From positions 1-64,000 of the forward strand of contig NZ_CAKZNK010000051.1 in assembly GCF_937129525.1 (NCBI RefSeq): a stretch of 64,000 bases of DNA, given 5' to 3'. The DNA is from an uncultured Chloroflexus sp. (GTDB lineage Bacteria > Chloroflexota > Chloroflexia > Chloroflexales > Chloroflexaceae). Under the pieces are notes generated by a model, which saw nothing but the letters and a program-made list of their open reading frames with translations, did no database searches and had not been told where the DNA came from. The position numbers and the translations under genes are program-made. Positions within the stretch are counted from its first letter, which is position 1. Every line of letters begins with the position of its first letter. Of this stretch, positions 53,417-62,927 are shown in pieces.

Positions 53417-55324
53417 TCAGCTCAGTTTGCGCAGCAATGCCCCGCCGAACGCTGGTAACGTTACCCAACCACGATCAGCCTCGGCGGTTTGGGTGGTCAG
53501 CATCACTTCCCAGCGTCCGGTGGGCAGTGGGATTGTTCCGGTATGTGGCGCGTTGTTGAGCGCGACCAGCCAGGTTTCGCCGTTGGCGGCGCAGGTGTAG
53601 GCCAGTTGTCCGCGTTGATCATCGAGGTGTGTAAACGCTCGTTGACCGCGCCAGATCGAGGTGGTAGCGCGGCGGAGCGCGCCTAGTTGGCGGTAAAAGC
53701 GCAGCAGGTCACGGTCTTGATCGTCGCCCCATAGCATCGGCAGGCGTGATTCTTCGGGATGGCCGCTGCCGTCGGCGTGCCGCACATCGAGACGCTGGCT
53801 CAGCCCGACCTCAGTGCCGTAATAGAGCACCGGCGGATGCGGAAGCGTATACTGGCAAAGTGCAGCCAGTCGCAACCGACGGGTATCGCCGCGCGTTATC
53901 CAGAGAAAACGGTTCATGTCGTGATTGTCGAGAAAGCTCGGCAGCGCGAATCCCGACGGAAAGTAGGCCAGGTGTCGGTTGAGAAAGACGGCGAAGCTGC
54001 TGGCGCTTGTCTCATCAAAGGCGAAAAAGCGTCGTATTGCCTGCAAGAGCAGGAAATCGAGACACCCGTCCAATCGGCCTGTATACGACCGCAACACTTC
54101 AGCAGTATCGACCGCTTCTCCCAGCAAGACGCAATCGGGTTTGACAGCGCGCATCGCCGCTCGAAAGGCTGTCCAGAAGTCGTGTGAAGGACCGATGGTG
54201 TAATCGAGCCGGTAACCGTCAACCCCCTGTTCGAGCCAGAAGCGCGCAGCGTCGATCATAAAGTGGCGCGCAGGTGGGTGATCGAGGTCGAGTTGCGGGA
54301 GCTCGGCTACTCCGAAGAATGAGACATACCGGTCTGGATACCGGGTAAAGATGAACCAGTCTCGTTCCGGGCTGGTCGGGTCATTGATGGCACGCTGAAA
54401 GATCGGGTGCCGATTCGAGAAGTGGTTGGCTGTGTAGTCGAAGATCACTCGCATGCCGCGATCGTGGGCCGCAGCGATCAGGGCTTGCAAATCGGAAAGG
54501 GAACCCAGTCGCGGTTCAACGCTGTAGTAGTCGGTGGCATCGTAGCCGTGGTGCGAGGGTGATGGAAAGAGCGGTGAGAGCCAGATCGCGGTTGCGCCAA
54601 GGCTGGCGATGTAGTCAAGGTTGGCGGTAATGCCGGCCAGGGTACCGCCATAAATGCCCATCGGGGTTGGCGGGTTGGCAAACTGTCGTCCTGGGCCGGG
54701 ATGGAACCGGTCAATGAAGACATGGTAAATGAGCGCCTCATCAAGCCATGTTGGCGCGCCTTCATCGCCAACCCGGTAGGCGCAGGTGCGGGGCCGGCGA
54801 TAGAAAGTGAGGTTGAACTCGGTTCCTATCTCGCGCAGATAGTGGTCGCCGGGGCCAGGTTGACCGACAACACTCCCGTCGCCTTCGGTAGCACCGATAA
54901 CTTCGCTGTACCAGATCGATCCTTCACCTTCGCTCAGCCAGGCCTCGATGCGATAGCGCACAACCGTGCCTGCCGGTTGCGGTGGCAGCTCTGCCACCCA
55001 CTCTTCCGCATACCCCCAGAGCAGCGTATCCCATTGGCTGGCAAGCCGTTGCCCGGCTACCACTGCGCTTCCCGGCGCCGGAATGCCGCGTTGACCGGAT
55101 GGTTCGCTCCCATCAGTGGTGTAGTAGACACTGACGCGATCGACGGTAATCGTCGGGCCAAGCGTCACAAACAGGCGTACCGCATCGCCGGCCTGCGGCG
55201 CAGCCGGTTCCATGCGATAGCGGTGGGAAATACCGGCCATTTCGGCTCGCACATAACCGAGACGGCGGCTATCGGTCGCCATTGTCCCGAAGATGAAGTC
55301 GGCAGAGACGTGAATCTGTTCCAC
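53417..55324 (-). CDS. cytoplasmic alpha-amylase family enzyme (GH13, neopullulanase/cyclomaltodextrinase-like)
   Basis: The 635-residue enzyme has an N-terminal beta domain (VSVYYTTDGSEPSGQRG), a (beta/alpha)8 barrel from about 190 and a C-terminal beta domain. The GH13 regions are complete: FDYTANHF (about 296-302), GVDGYRLDY with nucleophile Asp374, LLGEAVD with acid/base Glu403 and FLDNHDMNRF with Asp469. There is no signal peptide, so it works in the cytoplasm on sugars brought in by the adjacent MalEFG importer. GTG 55324 is the start; a weak AGGAAC lies upstream. Confidence 0.9.
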   Translation of the reverse strand: MEQIHVSADFIFGTMATDSRRLGYVRAEMAGISHRYRMEPAAPQAGDAVRLFVTLGPTITVDRVSVYYTTDGSEPSGQRGIPAPGSAVVAGQRLASQWDTLLWGYAEEWVAELPPQPAGTVVRYRIEAWLSEGEGSIWYSEVIGATEGDGSVVGQPGPGDHYLREIGTEFNLTFYRRPRTCAYRVGDEGAPTWLDEALIYHVFIDRFHPGPGRQFANPPTPMGIYGGTLAGITANLDYIASLGATAIWLSPLFPSPSHHGYDATDYYSVEPRLGSLSDLQALIAAAHDRGMRVIFDYTANHFSNRHPIFQRAINDPTSPERDWFIFTRYPDRYVSFFGVAELPQLDLDHPPARHFMIDAARFWLEQGVDGYRLDYTIGPSHDFWTAFRAAMRAVKPDCVLLGEAVDTAEVLRSYTGRLDGCLDFLLLQAIRRFFAFDETSASSFAVFLNRHLAYFPSGFALPSFLDNHDMNRFLWITRGDTRRLRLAALCQYTLPHPPVLYYGTEVGLSQRLDVRHADGSGHPEESRLPMLWGDDQDRDLLRFYRQLGALRRATTSIWRGQRAFTHLDDQRGQLAYTCAANGETWLVALNNAPHTGTIPLPTGRWEVMLTTQTAEADRGWVTLPAFGGALLRKLS

Positions 55325-55434
55325 AGTGAATGGTTCCTTGTCTGGTTACTGAACGATTGATGCTGATGCAACGATACATCACGCCGGTCTGAAACTTTGA
55401 GGTCGGCAACTACACAGGCTGTCAGAGACGCCGA

Positions 55435-56535
55435 TCACCCCTTCACGCCACCCAGGGTCAGGCCACCGATGATATACCGTTGCAGCAACAGATAGACAAT
55501 TGCTACCGGTAGTGAGAGCAAGATTGAGAAAGCGGCGAACCGCGACCAGGGGATTTGCCCGGCGTACTGACCGGTCATATTGTAGAGCGACATCGCCAGG
55601 GTAAAGTCTTTCGGATCGGTCAGAAACTGCCAGGACAGAAAGAATTCCGTCCAGCCGCCGGTAAAACCGAGGAAACCGGTCACAGCCAGCGCCGGTGTTG
55701 ATAGCGGCAATACAATCTGGAAAAAGACCTGACTGGGAGAAGCGCCGTCGATGATTGCAGCCTCTTCTAGTTCTTTGGGAATGGTATCGAGATACCCTTT
55801 CAGGTTCCAGATTGCGAAGGGTAACGCGCCGGAGACCATCGCAATCCCGACGCCGAGCAACGAGTTTCGCAAGATGAACACATCGCTGCGTGCCGGCGAT
55901 AAGCCGCTATAGATTAATCCAAGACTGATCGCCAGGCCGACGGCGCCAAAGAAATAGTTACCCGGCCCGGCGGAACCGAGGCGGATGGCCGGCGCAACGG
56001 CGAAGATGGTCAGCCCAAGCAGCATCAATCCGGCCAGCGTCAAGACAATGCTCATAATTGCGCTACTGATGCGAATGCTATTGAGCAGCGCAAAGAGCGG
56101 AGCGATTGTCGCCACGCTGGGCAAGACGGTAATTGCCAGCACTGCAATCATCATAAACTGCCGGCCCGGAAACTTAAACCGCGAGAAGGCATACGCGGCA
56201 CTAACGCCGATCAGCAATGAAAAAGCTGAAACGCCGCCGGCCAGGCGCAGGCTGTTGAAGGCCAGTTCGGTAAAGGTCACCGGATTAGCGGTAGGTCGGT
56301 CGAGTACCTGCAAGTAGGCCTGCAACGATGCGCCGGGAGGAATCAGGTTCAGCTCGGTTGGACGCGAGATGTTGCGTGGATCGAGCGACATGCTGACAAT
56401 CCAGAGCACCGGGAAGAGGACGGTGGCCGCGATAAACAGGCAGATCGCCTGCAATACCAACTGCTGCCACCACTTTAAGCGGCGTCCGGCGGCGGTGCTG
56501 CCTGCGCGGCGGGAAGGAGCGGTGACACTAGACAT
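55435..56535 (-). CDS. malG: maltose-type ABC transporter permease (MalG-like) with extra segment
   Basis: The 366-residue permease has the usual EAA loop (PKELEEAAIIDGAS) and a MalG-type end (YIIGGLTLGGVKG). It is about 80 residues longer than usual. The excess lies at about 155-222, between the segment ending PLFALLNSIR and the one before GALPFAIWNLKGYL, and contains two added hydrophobic stretches (MSIVLTLAGLMLLGLTIFAV and YFFGAVGLAISLGLIYSGL). Start overlaps malF by 8 bases. It imports maltodextrin-like sugars with MalF and MalE. Confidence 0.88.
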   Translation of the reverse strand: MSSVTAPSRRAGSTAAGRRLKWWQQLVLQAICLFIAATVLFPVLWIVSMSLDPRNISRPTELNLIPPGASLQAYLQVLDRPTANPVTFTELAFNSLRLAGGVSAFSLLIGVSAAYAFSRFKFPGRQFMMIAVLAITVLPSVATIAPLFALLNSIRISSAIMSIVLTLAGLMLLGLTIFAVAPAIRLGSAGPGNYFFGAVGLAISLGLIYSGLSPARSDVFILRNSLLGVGIAMVSGALPFAIWNLKGYLDTIPKELEEAAIIDGASPSQVFFQIVLPLSTPALAVTGFLGFTGGWTEFFLSWQFLTDPKDFTLAMSLYNMTGQYAGQIPWSRFAAFSILLSLPVAIVYLLLQRYIIGGLTLGGVKG

Positions 56536-57607
56536 CGTAGCTCTCCGTAGCGCGTGAAATCTTATTGGTAATCAAGAAGATTGGGATCAAAACGAGCGCA
56601 ATGATGACCGAGAACGCAGCCGCTACTCCGTAAAGCTGGTTCACATTGATTAGCTTAAAGGCCTGCGTCACCATAATCTCAGTGCGACCGAGCGGCCCGC
56701 CACCACTCATAAAGTAGATGACGTGGAAAAGGTTGAACGTAGTGACAATCCCAACCATTGCAGCCGGCACCATTGCCGGGCGCAGCAAGGGGAGCGTAAT
56801 CCGCCAGAATTGCTGCATACCGGTGGCGCCATCGATACTGGCCGCCTCGTACATCTCTTTCGGGATGGATTGCAGCGCGCCGGTGGCCACAATTGTCATA
56901 AAAGGCCACCCTAGCCAGATATTGGCGATCAGCATTGCGTAGTAGCTAAGCGGCAACCCAATGCCGGGGATCGGATCCTGAATCTGATTGAACCAGCGGA
57001 TCTGGACTGGATCGAAACCAAACGGTGTAATAAAGAGATTGATTAACTGATTAATCGAGCCATACTGATCGTCAAACATGTTGCGCCAGACGGTTGCCAC
57101 GACGATATTGGGCAAGACCATGGGAAGAATATAGATAGCGCGGTAGATTTTTCGTCCCCATAATCCTTCAACGTTCAGCAAAACAGCAATAATAATTCCC
57201 AGCGCAACGTGAAAACCGACATTTGAGAACGTCCACCACAAGTTGAAGGTAAGCAGGCGCCAAAAGTCGAAATTACCGCCAAGGCGAGCCACGAATTGCG
57301 GATTGTTGGTAATGATGTCAAGATAATTTTTGAACCCGACAAATTGAGCCGGTCGATAGTTGGGTGGGGTTGTTCCTCCCGGCCCAAAGGGATTGAGCGT
57401 CTGCTTGCCCTCCTCCTTGATCACTCCATAGTCGGTAAACGACATCCAGACCTGAAAAGCCAGCGGGTAGAAGGTAACGATCATCATAATCACCAGCGCC
57501 GGCAGCAGGTAAACAAGCGGGGTGCGAAGCTGTTTCCACCCCTCGCGCAGAGCTGAGCGCGGCGCGCGCGCGACCGGTGACACCAGCTCTGGATTCGTGG
57601 TTGCCAT
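56528..57607 (-). CDS. malF: maltose-type ABC transporter permease (MalF-like)
   Basis: A 359-residue permease with six or more membrane segments and the EAA loop PKEMYEAASIDGATGMQQF. The N-terminal MVTFYPLAFQVWMSFTDYG is typical of MalF/UgpA proteins. It overlaps malG by 8 bases and follows malE after 98 bases containing a stable hairpin. The ATPase (MalK) is not in the cluster, so a shared ATPase elsewhere is expected. Confidence 0.9.
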   Translation of the reverse strand: MATTNPELVSPVARAPRSALREGWKQLRTPLVYLLPALVIMMIVTFYPLAFQVWMSFTDYGVIKEEGKQTLNPFGPGGTTPPNYRPAQFVGFKNYLDIITNNPQFVARLGGNFDFWRLLTFNLWWTFSNVGFHVALGIIIAVLLNVEGLWGRKIYRAIYILPMVLPNIVVATVWRNMFDDQYGSINQLINLFITPFGFDPVQIRWFNQIQDPIPGIGLPLSYYAMLIANIWLGWPFMTIVATGALQSIPKEMYEAASIDGATGMQQFWRITLPLLRPAMVPAAMVGIVTTFNLFHVIYFMSGGGPLGRTEIMVTQAFKLINVNQLYGVAAAFSVIIALVLIPIFLITNKISRATESYDV

Positions 57608-57659
57608 GCGGCTTCCTCCCTGCGGTTCGATAATTCTTTCGGTGGTGTGTATGATAACA

Positions 57660-57692
57660 CTGCCAGACCCTCGCTGAAAGAGGGCCTGGCAG
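57660..57692 (-). promoter_or_regulatory. stem-loop between malE and malF
   Basis: CTGCCAG and CCCTC pair with GAGGG and CTGGCAG around a 7-base loop, with one mismatch. There is no T-run. In mal operons such a structure protects the binding-protein message, letting it exceed the permeases. Confidence 0.6.
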
Positions 57693-57705
57693 GAATATGA
57701 TGATC

Positions 57706-58941
57706 TTACTTGCCGTTAGCGGTGTTCATCAGCGCGCAGGCTTCGGCCACTGCCGCTGCCGGATCGGCGCCGCCGTCAAGTACCTTCGTCATGGCGTCGC
57801 CAAACGGCCCCCAGTAGTTGTCAAGTTCGGGGATCTGCGGTCGGGGCACGCCGGTAGCCGAGGCCTGGGCAAAGGCTTCGACTAGCGGATCGCTGATCGA
57901 CACCTTCGTGCTTACCGGCACGTGACCGGCTTCATCAACATACACCTTCATCGACTCGGGGCTGGTTAAAAACATCGCCAATGCAACCGCTCCCGCTACG
58001 TTTTGGCTGTTGATGCTGACGTAGAAGCCATCGACGCCGGTCAGCGGGCCAGCCGGGCGAGTCGCCCCTGGCATTGGGGCAACCCCAAGATTGTCACCCA
58101 GCACAGCTCGATAGTCACCCAACACCCATGGGCCGTTGATGATCATATCGGCCTTGCCGTCCTTGAAGAGTGAGTCAGCCTGCCCGCCGTCGGTCGAGAA
58201 CGTGACAGTGGGCACTTCCTTCAGCGCCTTGAGGTACGCAAACCACTCGGCGCCACCAGCCTGATCGGCAATGCACTTGCCGTTGGCATCCATCAGTTGA
58301 CCGCCAAAGGCCTGCAACCAGCCAAAGTTGTGATAAGCGTTCTGGTTGAGCACCAGCGTATTGCCACCCTTGACCAGCGCCAGCAGCTCGTCAGTGGTTG
58401 CCGGTGGATTAGCCACTTTGCTCTTGTTGTAGTACAGGGCAACTGCCTTAAACGACTCAGGGATTCCGTACAGTTTGCCGTTGAGCGACATACCGGCTAC
58501 GCCGGTAGGCGCAACATCGGTCAACATACTCTGATATTCGCTCAAATCGGCTAATACACCGGCCCGAATCTGGCTACCCAGGCTGTCGTTGGGCGCAATA
58601 AACATATCGGGGCCGCCACCGGAAGAAACTTCATTGTTGAACTTGTTGAAGATCTGGTCAAAGGGGATCTGCAGGACATTGATCGTTGCTTGCGGATAGG
58701 CAGCGCGCGCGCGGTCGATCAAGACGTTAATAGCTTTTTCTTCGGCGCTGCCCGTGCCATAGGCATGCCAGAGAGTCACTGTGCCGGTAATGGCCATCCC
58801 GCCGGCAGCAGGTTCGGCAGGAGCTGCTGTTGGTTGGGCAGGAGCAGCGGTTGGTTGAACAGCGGGGGTAGTTCCACAGGCGGCAAGAAACGTGGCGAAC
58901 AAAGCCAGCAGTGCGATCAGCGAAAACGAGAGGCGCTTCAC
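57706..58941 (-). CDS. malE: maltose/maltodextrin-type sugar-binding lipoprotein
   Basis: The 411-residue protein begins with a signal peptide ending in lipobox LAAC (Cys22), followed by an Ala/Pro/Thr-rich linker. The body is the extracellular binding-protein family 1 fold: TGTVTLWHAYGTGSAEE, INVLQIPFDQIFNKF and GPDMFIAPNDSLG. Membrane anchoring through lipid suits a cell without a periplasm of the classical kind. It captures an oligosaccharide and delivers it to MalFG. The sugar itself is inferred from the GH13 neighbour. Confidence 0.9.
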   Translation of the reverse strand: MKRLSFSLIALLALFATFLAACGTTPAVQPTAAPAQPTAAPAEPAAGGMAITGTVTLWHAYGTGSAEEKAINVLIDRARAAYPQATINVLQIPFDQIFNKFNNEVSSGGGPDMFIAPNDSLGSQIRAGVLADLSEYQSMLTDVAPTGVAGMSLNGKLYGIPESFKAVALYYNKSKVANPPATTDELLALVKGGNTLVLNQNAYHNFGWLQAFGGQLMDANGKCIADQAGGAEWFAYLKALKEVPTVTFSTDGGQADSLFKDGKADMIINGPWVLGDYRAVLGDNLGVAPMPGATRPAGPLTGVDGFYVSINSQNVAGAVALAMFLTSPESMKVYVDEAGHVPVSTKVSISDPLVEAFAQASATGVPRPQIPELDNYWGPFGDAMTKVLDGGADPAAAVAEACALMNTANGK

Positions 58942-59008
58942 GATTGCTCTCCTTTGATAGAGGCAACAATGCCTGATGTCACAAAGCCTACACTACAGCC
59001 AGTTGAGT

Positions 59009-59482
59009 CTACTGATCATCTGTCAGTGATCGATCACCTCCTTCTGTACCGTGCTGCAAAATCGTTAATTCACGACGGAGTTTCAGCAGTAATCGAGTAA
59101 GCAGTTCGCGTTCTGCATTGTCGAGTACTGCCCAGCGTCGTGCCAGCGATTCATTGTGTGCCGCCTGTACCGTATTCAGGTGAGCGCGGCCCTGCGGCGT
59201 CAACATAATTCGTTGCACTCGCCGGTCACTCGGGTCGGCCACCCGCTCAACCAGGCCAAGGGCAGTGAGACGGTCAATCAGACGGGTCGTACTGCTCTTG
59301 TCAATCAACAGATGCTCGCTCAAATCCGATAGCCGCGCGCCATAGTGTTCGGCCAGCAGAAGCAGCGCCGCATACTGAGTCGGATTGAGCTGGAATTGGC
59401 GCAAGACACGACGATCGCCATCATCCAGCAAAACATAAACTTCCTGGATCATACGGTGCTGCCTGGTGCCAGATGGCGTCAT
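59009..59482 (-). CDS. MarR-family transcriptional regulator
   Basis: A 157-residue winged-helix protein with LSDLSEHLLIDKSSTTRLID as the recognition helix area and the wing VERVADPSDRRVQRIMLTPQG. It is 67 bases upstream of malE on the same strand, so it may lead the transport operon and regulate it. Repeats TTGTCAAGAG and an AATAA/TTATT palindrome lie upstream in the divergent region shared with the PucR gene. The inducer is unknown. Confidence 0.88.
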   Translation of the reverse strand: MTPSGTRQHRMIQEVYVLLDDGDRRVLRQFQLNPTQYAALLLLAEHYGARLSDLSEHLLIDKSSTTRLIDRLTALGLVERVADPSDRRVQRIMLTPQGRAHLNTVQAAHNESLARRWAVLDNAERELLTRLLLKLRRELTILQHGTEGGDRSLTDDQ

Positions 59483-59500
59483 AGGTTTGACGAGATTTTG

Positions 59501-59574
59501 TTGTCAAGAGAATAGTTGTAATAAGAATTATTGTGTATGGGATTATATCAGAAGGTATTGAAGCTTGTCAAGAG
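59501..59574. promoter_or_regulatory. divergent control region with direct repeats and palindrome
   Basis: TTGTCAAGAG occurs at 59501-59510 and again at 59565-59574. Between them AATAA (59520-59524) and TTATT (59528-59532) form a palindrome. MarR regulators bind palindromes of this size. A TATAAT at 59606-59611 with a poor -35 could be the PucR promoter. Confidence 0.5.
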
Positions 59575-59651
59575 GGATGCTGCGCTGCTAAACGTAAGAA
59601 CAATGTATAATACCGATAGTCTTCGGTGATAACGGTTTTTGATGCATCACT

Positions 59652-61208
59652 ATGATAACTATCACCGTGCGCGATGTTGTGCGGCTGGCATTGCCGGAAG
59701 GTACGGCAGTGGTGGCCGGCGCTGCTGGATTAGGGCGTCAGGTCAGTTGGATTGCGACACTCCGGGCTACATTGCCAGCTTTCGCCGAGCTGCGCGGTGG
59801 TGAACTCGCCTTGCTATCGGTTGAAGCAGCGCGCGCGCTCGATTCTCGCCTGACCCTGGCCGTACTGGTGCGCCGTCTGGCGCAAGCGCCGGTGCCGATC
59901 GCCGGTGTTGCCGCTCTGGGTGATATTACGCCTGAAGATCAGCAGGCCGCAGAAGAGGCGCGCCTGCCGCTGTTGCGCTTGCCTGATGGGGCCGATCTGC
60001 GCGAGGTTGAACGCGAGATCACGCGCCTGATCACCGATTACGAAGCCCAGTTCGAACGGCGAGCTGCCCAACTCTACGATCTGCTTACCCAGTGTTCGCT
60101 TCAGGGTGGCGGGATTGGTGGCTTGCTTGACATTCTCTACGAACGTACCGGTCAGAGTGTTGCCTGCTACACTCCGAATGGCGTCATTCGCGCCCAGCGT
60201 GGTCGCGGTCAAGCGCGCCTGGCTTTGCAGGCGCTGCGTCCAACCAGTCGTGGTGAAACCAGCTTGCTCAATCAGCAGATTTGGGTCGAGCCGATCGGCA
60301 ATACCAGCCTGCCGGCTGGCTATGTAGCGATTGCCGGCGCAACGCTCGATCCCTGGGATCGCACGGCGGTGCAGCGTGGTGCGCTGGCCCTGGCGCTCGA
60401 GCTGGCTAAAGAACAGGCGGTACAGGCAGCCGAGGAACGACTGCGCGGCGATTTTATTGCCAGCATTCTGGCCGGCCCGCCCGGCGATCTGTCCGCCGCG
60501 ATTCAGCGTGGTCAGGAACTAGGGTATACGCTCAATCTACCGCATGCGGCCTTGCTGGTGCATATCGATGATGCCAGCGCAGCTATGTTGGGCCGGGCAG
60601 CCGCAAATGTGCAAAATGAATTGAAGCGGCTGAAGATCAATGCGCCGATTTCCCGGCGCGAGAGCAATGTGCTCTGTATGTTGCCGGCGCTCAATGTTGG
60701 CCGTCTGCGTGAGCTGGCTGAGCACTTGCGTGAAAGTCTGCTGGCCGATCATCCCGATGTCGTGATTGCCATTGGTACCCCGGCAACTCATCTCACTGAA
60801 TGGCGGCGCACACTGGAAGAGGCTGAGCAGGCGCTTCATCTCGGTCGCCAGATTTTTGGGAATGATCGGGTGTTGGCGTTCAGTGATTTAGGCGTCTACC
60901 GATTACTCGTTCGGCTCCGTGAGACGCCTGAGTTATGGTCGTTTTACCGCGAGACCCTGGCCAGCCTCGCCGAATATGATAAACGTCAACACGCCGATCT
61001 GATCAAGACTCTGGAAGCCTATTTCAACCATCTGGGCAATCTGCGCGCAACCTCCGAGGCGCTCCATGTGCATCGCAATACGCTGCTTTACCGTCTGGAG
61101 CGGATTAAAGAGATTAGCGGCATGGATCTCGATAATGCCGAAGAGCATTTTGCGCTGTGGTTAGCAATTCGGATCCATCGCATTCTCTCGACGCTCGAAG
61201 AGGGATAA
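59652..61208 (+). CDS. PucR-family transcriptional regulator
   Basis: The 518-residue protein has an N-terminal PucR sensor-like domain (about 5-125, ITVRDVVRLALPEGTAVVAG), a central GGDEF-like or CdaR-type region and the C-terminal PucR HTH_30 (NLRATSEALHVHRNTLLYRL). Such regulators control purine or sugar-acid catabolism. It is divergent from the MarR gene and separate from the nucleoside genes, so its target cannot be fixed. It ends 131 bases before the convergent LCP gene. Confidence 0.88.
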   Translation: MITITVRDVVRLALPEGTAVVAGAAGLGRQVSWIATLRATLPAFAELRGGELALLSVEAARALDSRLTLAVLVRRLAQAPVPIAGVAALGDITPEDQQAAEEARLPLLRLPDGADLREVEREITRLITDYEAQFERRAAQLYDLLTQCSLQGGGIGGLLDILYERTGQSVACYTPNGVIRAQRGRGQARLALQALRPTSRGETSLLNQQIWVEPIGNTSLPAGYVAIAGATLDPWDRTAVQRGALALALELAKEQAVQAAEERLRGDFIASILAGPPGDLSAAIQRGQELGYTLNLPHAALLVHIDDASAAMLGRAAANVQNELKRLKINAPISRRESNVLCMLPALNVGRLRELAEHLRESLLADHPDVVIAIGTPATHLTEWRRTLEEAEQALHLGRQIFGNDRVLAFSDLGVYRLLVRLRETPELWSFYRETLASLAEYDKRQHADLIKTLEAYFNHLGNLRATSEALHVHRNTLLYRLERIKEISGMDLDNAEEHFALWLAIRIHRILSTLEEG

Positions 61209-61338
61209 GTTTCCAATACCGCAACAGCCACGTATGAAACGCTGCGGGCAACGAACGCATACCGTTGTCGTGGTTGAAGTTTCTGTCGGGCGTAACCCGG
61301 CTTGTCCACTCATCTTCCCGGTCGATATTGCAACGACT

Positions 61339-62733
61339 TTACGGTTGGCGATCATTTCCCAGTATGACGACAATCTCAGTTTGCGCGCTAACGCCTGGCG
61401 GGTTACCGACAACCAGCTCAGCGCCGAGCAGTTGCGCAAGCCGGCGGGCCGTGAAGGGGGTGTCTCCCACCTGATAGACGATTGTGCGCGGATACTCACC
61501 CGGTGGCGCATCCGCCGGGGTAATCACCCTAAAGCCGGCAGTGGTCAGCTCATCACTGGTACGCCGGGCCAATCCAACGATGTCAGTGCCGTTGAGCACC
61601 TGCACTTGCGCCTGTTCACTCGCTTCTCCCGGCGGTGTCAACCAGCGGTTTACCAGTGCCGCTACGTCATCGGCGTTCCAGATCAGATTCGAACCGTTTT
61701 CCTGCACCCTCACGCTGCCCGGCTCGATTCGGTAGCGTCCCAGTAATGCCGGATCGAGATTGGCAGCCAGCCGTCCCATTGCCAGCAACGTGTCAAGGTT
61801 ACTCAGCGGGAGCGTTGTCAGCACGGCTGGAGTTTCGCCGGGTGGGGCAACCGCATCGAGCATTCGCGGCAGCAACAACACCCGCTCAAGCCAGTTGCGC
61901 TGCCGGATCTCGTTCATAATGGCCTGTACTACCTGCTGTTGCCGTTCGGTGCGCCCAAAGTCGCTGTCAGCATGGCGAGTGCGCGCATAGATCAGGGCGC
62001 GTTCCCCATCCATGCGTTGCAGGCCCGGTTCAAATTCGACGCGCATGACGCCGTAGTCGGGAGTGGGGTATGCCTCATCGATAATTCGCCTTGGCACGTC
62101 GATGGTAATACCGCCGAGCGCATCGATCAGTGCGGCGAAACCGTCGAAATCAATTTGCACGACATAATCAACCCGCATACCGCGTCGTTCAAAATTGAGG
62201 AAGCGACCAACCGTATCAGCAGCGTAGGCCATCCCACCCTGCTCGGCGCTAATATCGGCGCCGTAGAGTTCATTCGCATGCAGGTAGCCGTAGGCGTAGG
62301 CAGCGTTGATCTTGCGCGGGCCGAGTTCGGGTATATCAACTTGCGTATCGCGGGGAATTGAGAGCAGGTTTGCCCACCCGCCCATGCCATCAATCCGCAC
62401 CAGCATCAGCGTGTCGCTACGAACTCCTTCATCCGGTCGATCGCGTCGAATGTCAACGCCGACGATCAAAATGTTGGCTCCCAGCAGTGGCGAGCTGAAT
62501 GTTGGGCCACGCGGATCGGCCACCACGATTCGTTGCGCAAGCTGGTGCAGATACCAGTAGCCGAATCCCAGGGTCAGGGCAGCCACAATCAGGATGCCCA
62601 GCAGCAGACGGCCAATTGGCCAGCGTGATCGCTTTGGTTGCGGGCTAGCAGCCAGACGACGCTGTGCCTCCGGTCGGCGCATCACCAGTGTTTTGCCGGT
62701 GTAGGGTGGTTGATTTGTTGGATGATTTGACAT
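61339..62733 (-). CDS. LytR-CpsA-Psr (LCP) family protein with LytR_C domain
   Basis: The 464-residue protein has one membrane segment near 42-62 (LLLGILIVAALTLGFGYWYL), an extracellular LCP domain (about 85-300) with NILIVGVDIRRD, RSDTLMLVRIDG, LLSIPRDTQVDIP and ALIYARTRHADSDFGRTERQ, and a C-terminal LytR_C domain (about 370-464, VQVLNGTDIVGLARRTSDEL). LCP enzymes attach polymers to peptidoglycan. Start ATG 62733 and GTG 62754 are both possible. Its polymer partner is not in the window. Confidence 0.9.
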   Translation of the reverse strand: MSNHPTNQPPYTGKTLVMRRPEAQRRLAASPQPKRSRWPIGRLLLGILIVAALTLGFGYWYLHQLAQRIVVADPRGPTFSSPLLGANILIVGVDIRRDRPDEGVRSDTLMLVRIDGMGGWANLLSIPRDTQVDIPELGPRKINAAYAYGYLHANELYGADISAEQGGMAYAADTVGRFLNFERRGMRVDYVVQIDFDGFAALIDALGGITIDVPRRIIDEAYPTPDYGVMRVEFEPGLQRMDGERALIYARTRHADSDFGRTERQQQVVQAIMNEIRQRNWLERVLLLPRMLDAVAPPGETPAVLTTLPLSNLDTLLAMGRLAANLDPALLGRYRIEPGSVRVQENGSNLIWNADDVAALVNRWLTPPGEASEQAQVQVLNGTDIVGLARRTSDELTTAGFRVITPADAPPGEYPRTIVYQVGDTPFTARRLAQLLGAELVVGNPPGVSAQTEIVVILGNDRQP

Positions 62734-62867
62734 AAAAATAAAACTCGTCTGCACACCTTATTGGTTGGCGACACATCACGCGCTTTTCCCTGACAGTGCT
62801 GCGCTATTCGGGCTTGCGCAACGGCATCGGCGCGCCGAAATGTGCCGCTGTCGCCTTTAGACCGGAG

Positions 62868-62873
62868 TATAAT
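62868..62873 (+). promoter_or_regulatory. -10 box upstream of gnd
   Basis: A perfect TATAAT 55 bases before the gnd start. The -35 region is weak (CCGCTG at a 17-base spacing). Confidence 0.45.
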
Positions 62874-62927
62874 GCGAATGCATGGATTGTCAATCGCCTT
62901 GCGATGAGCGAGATTAAGGAGCGCATC

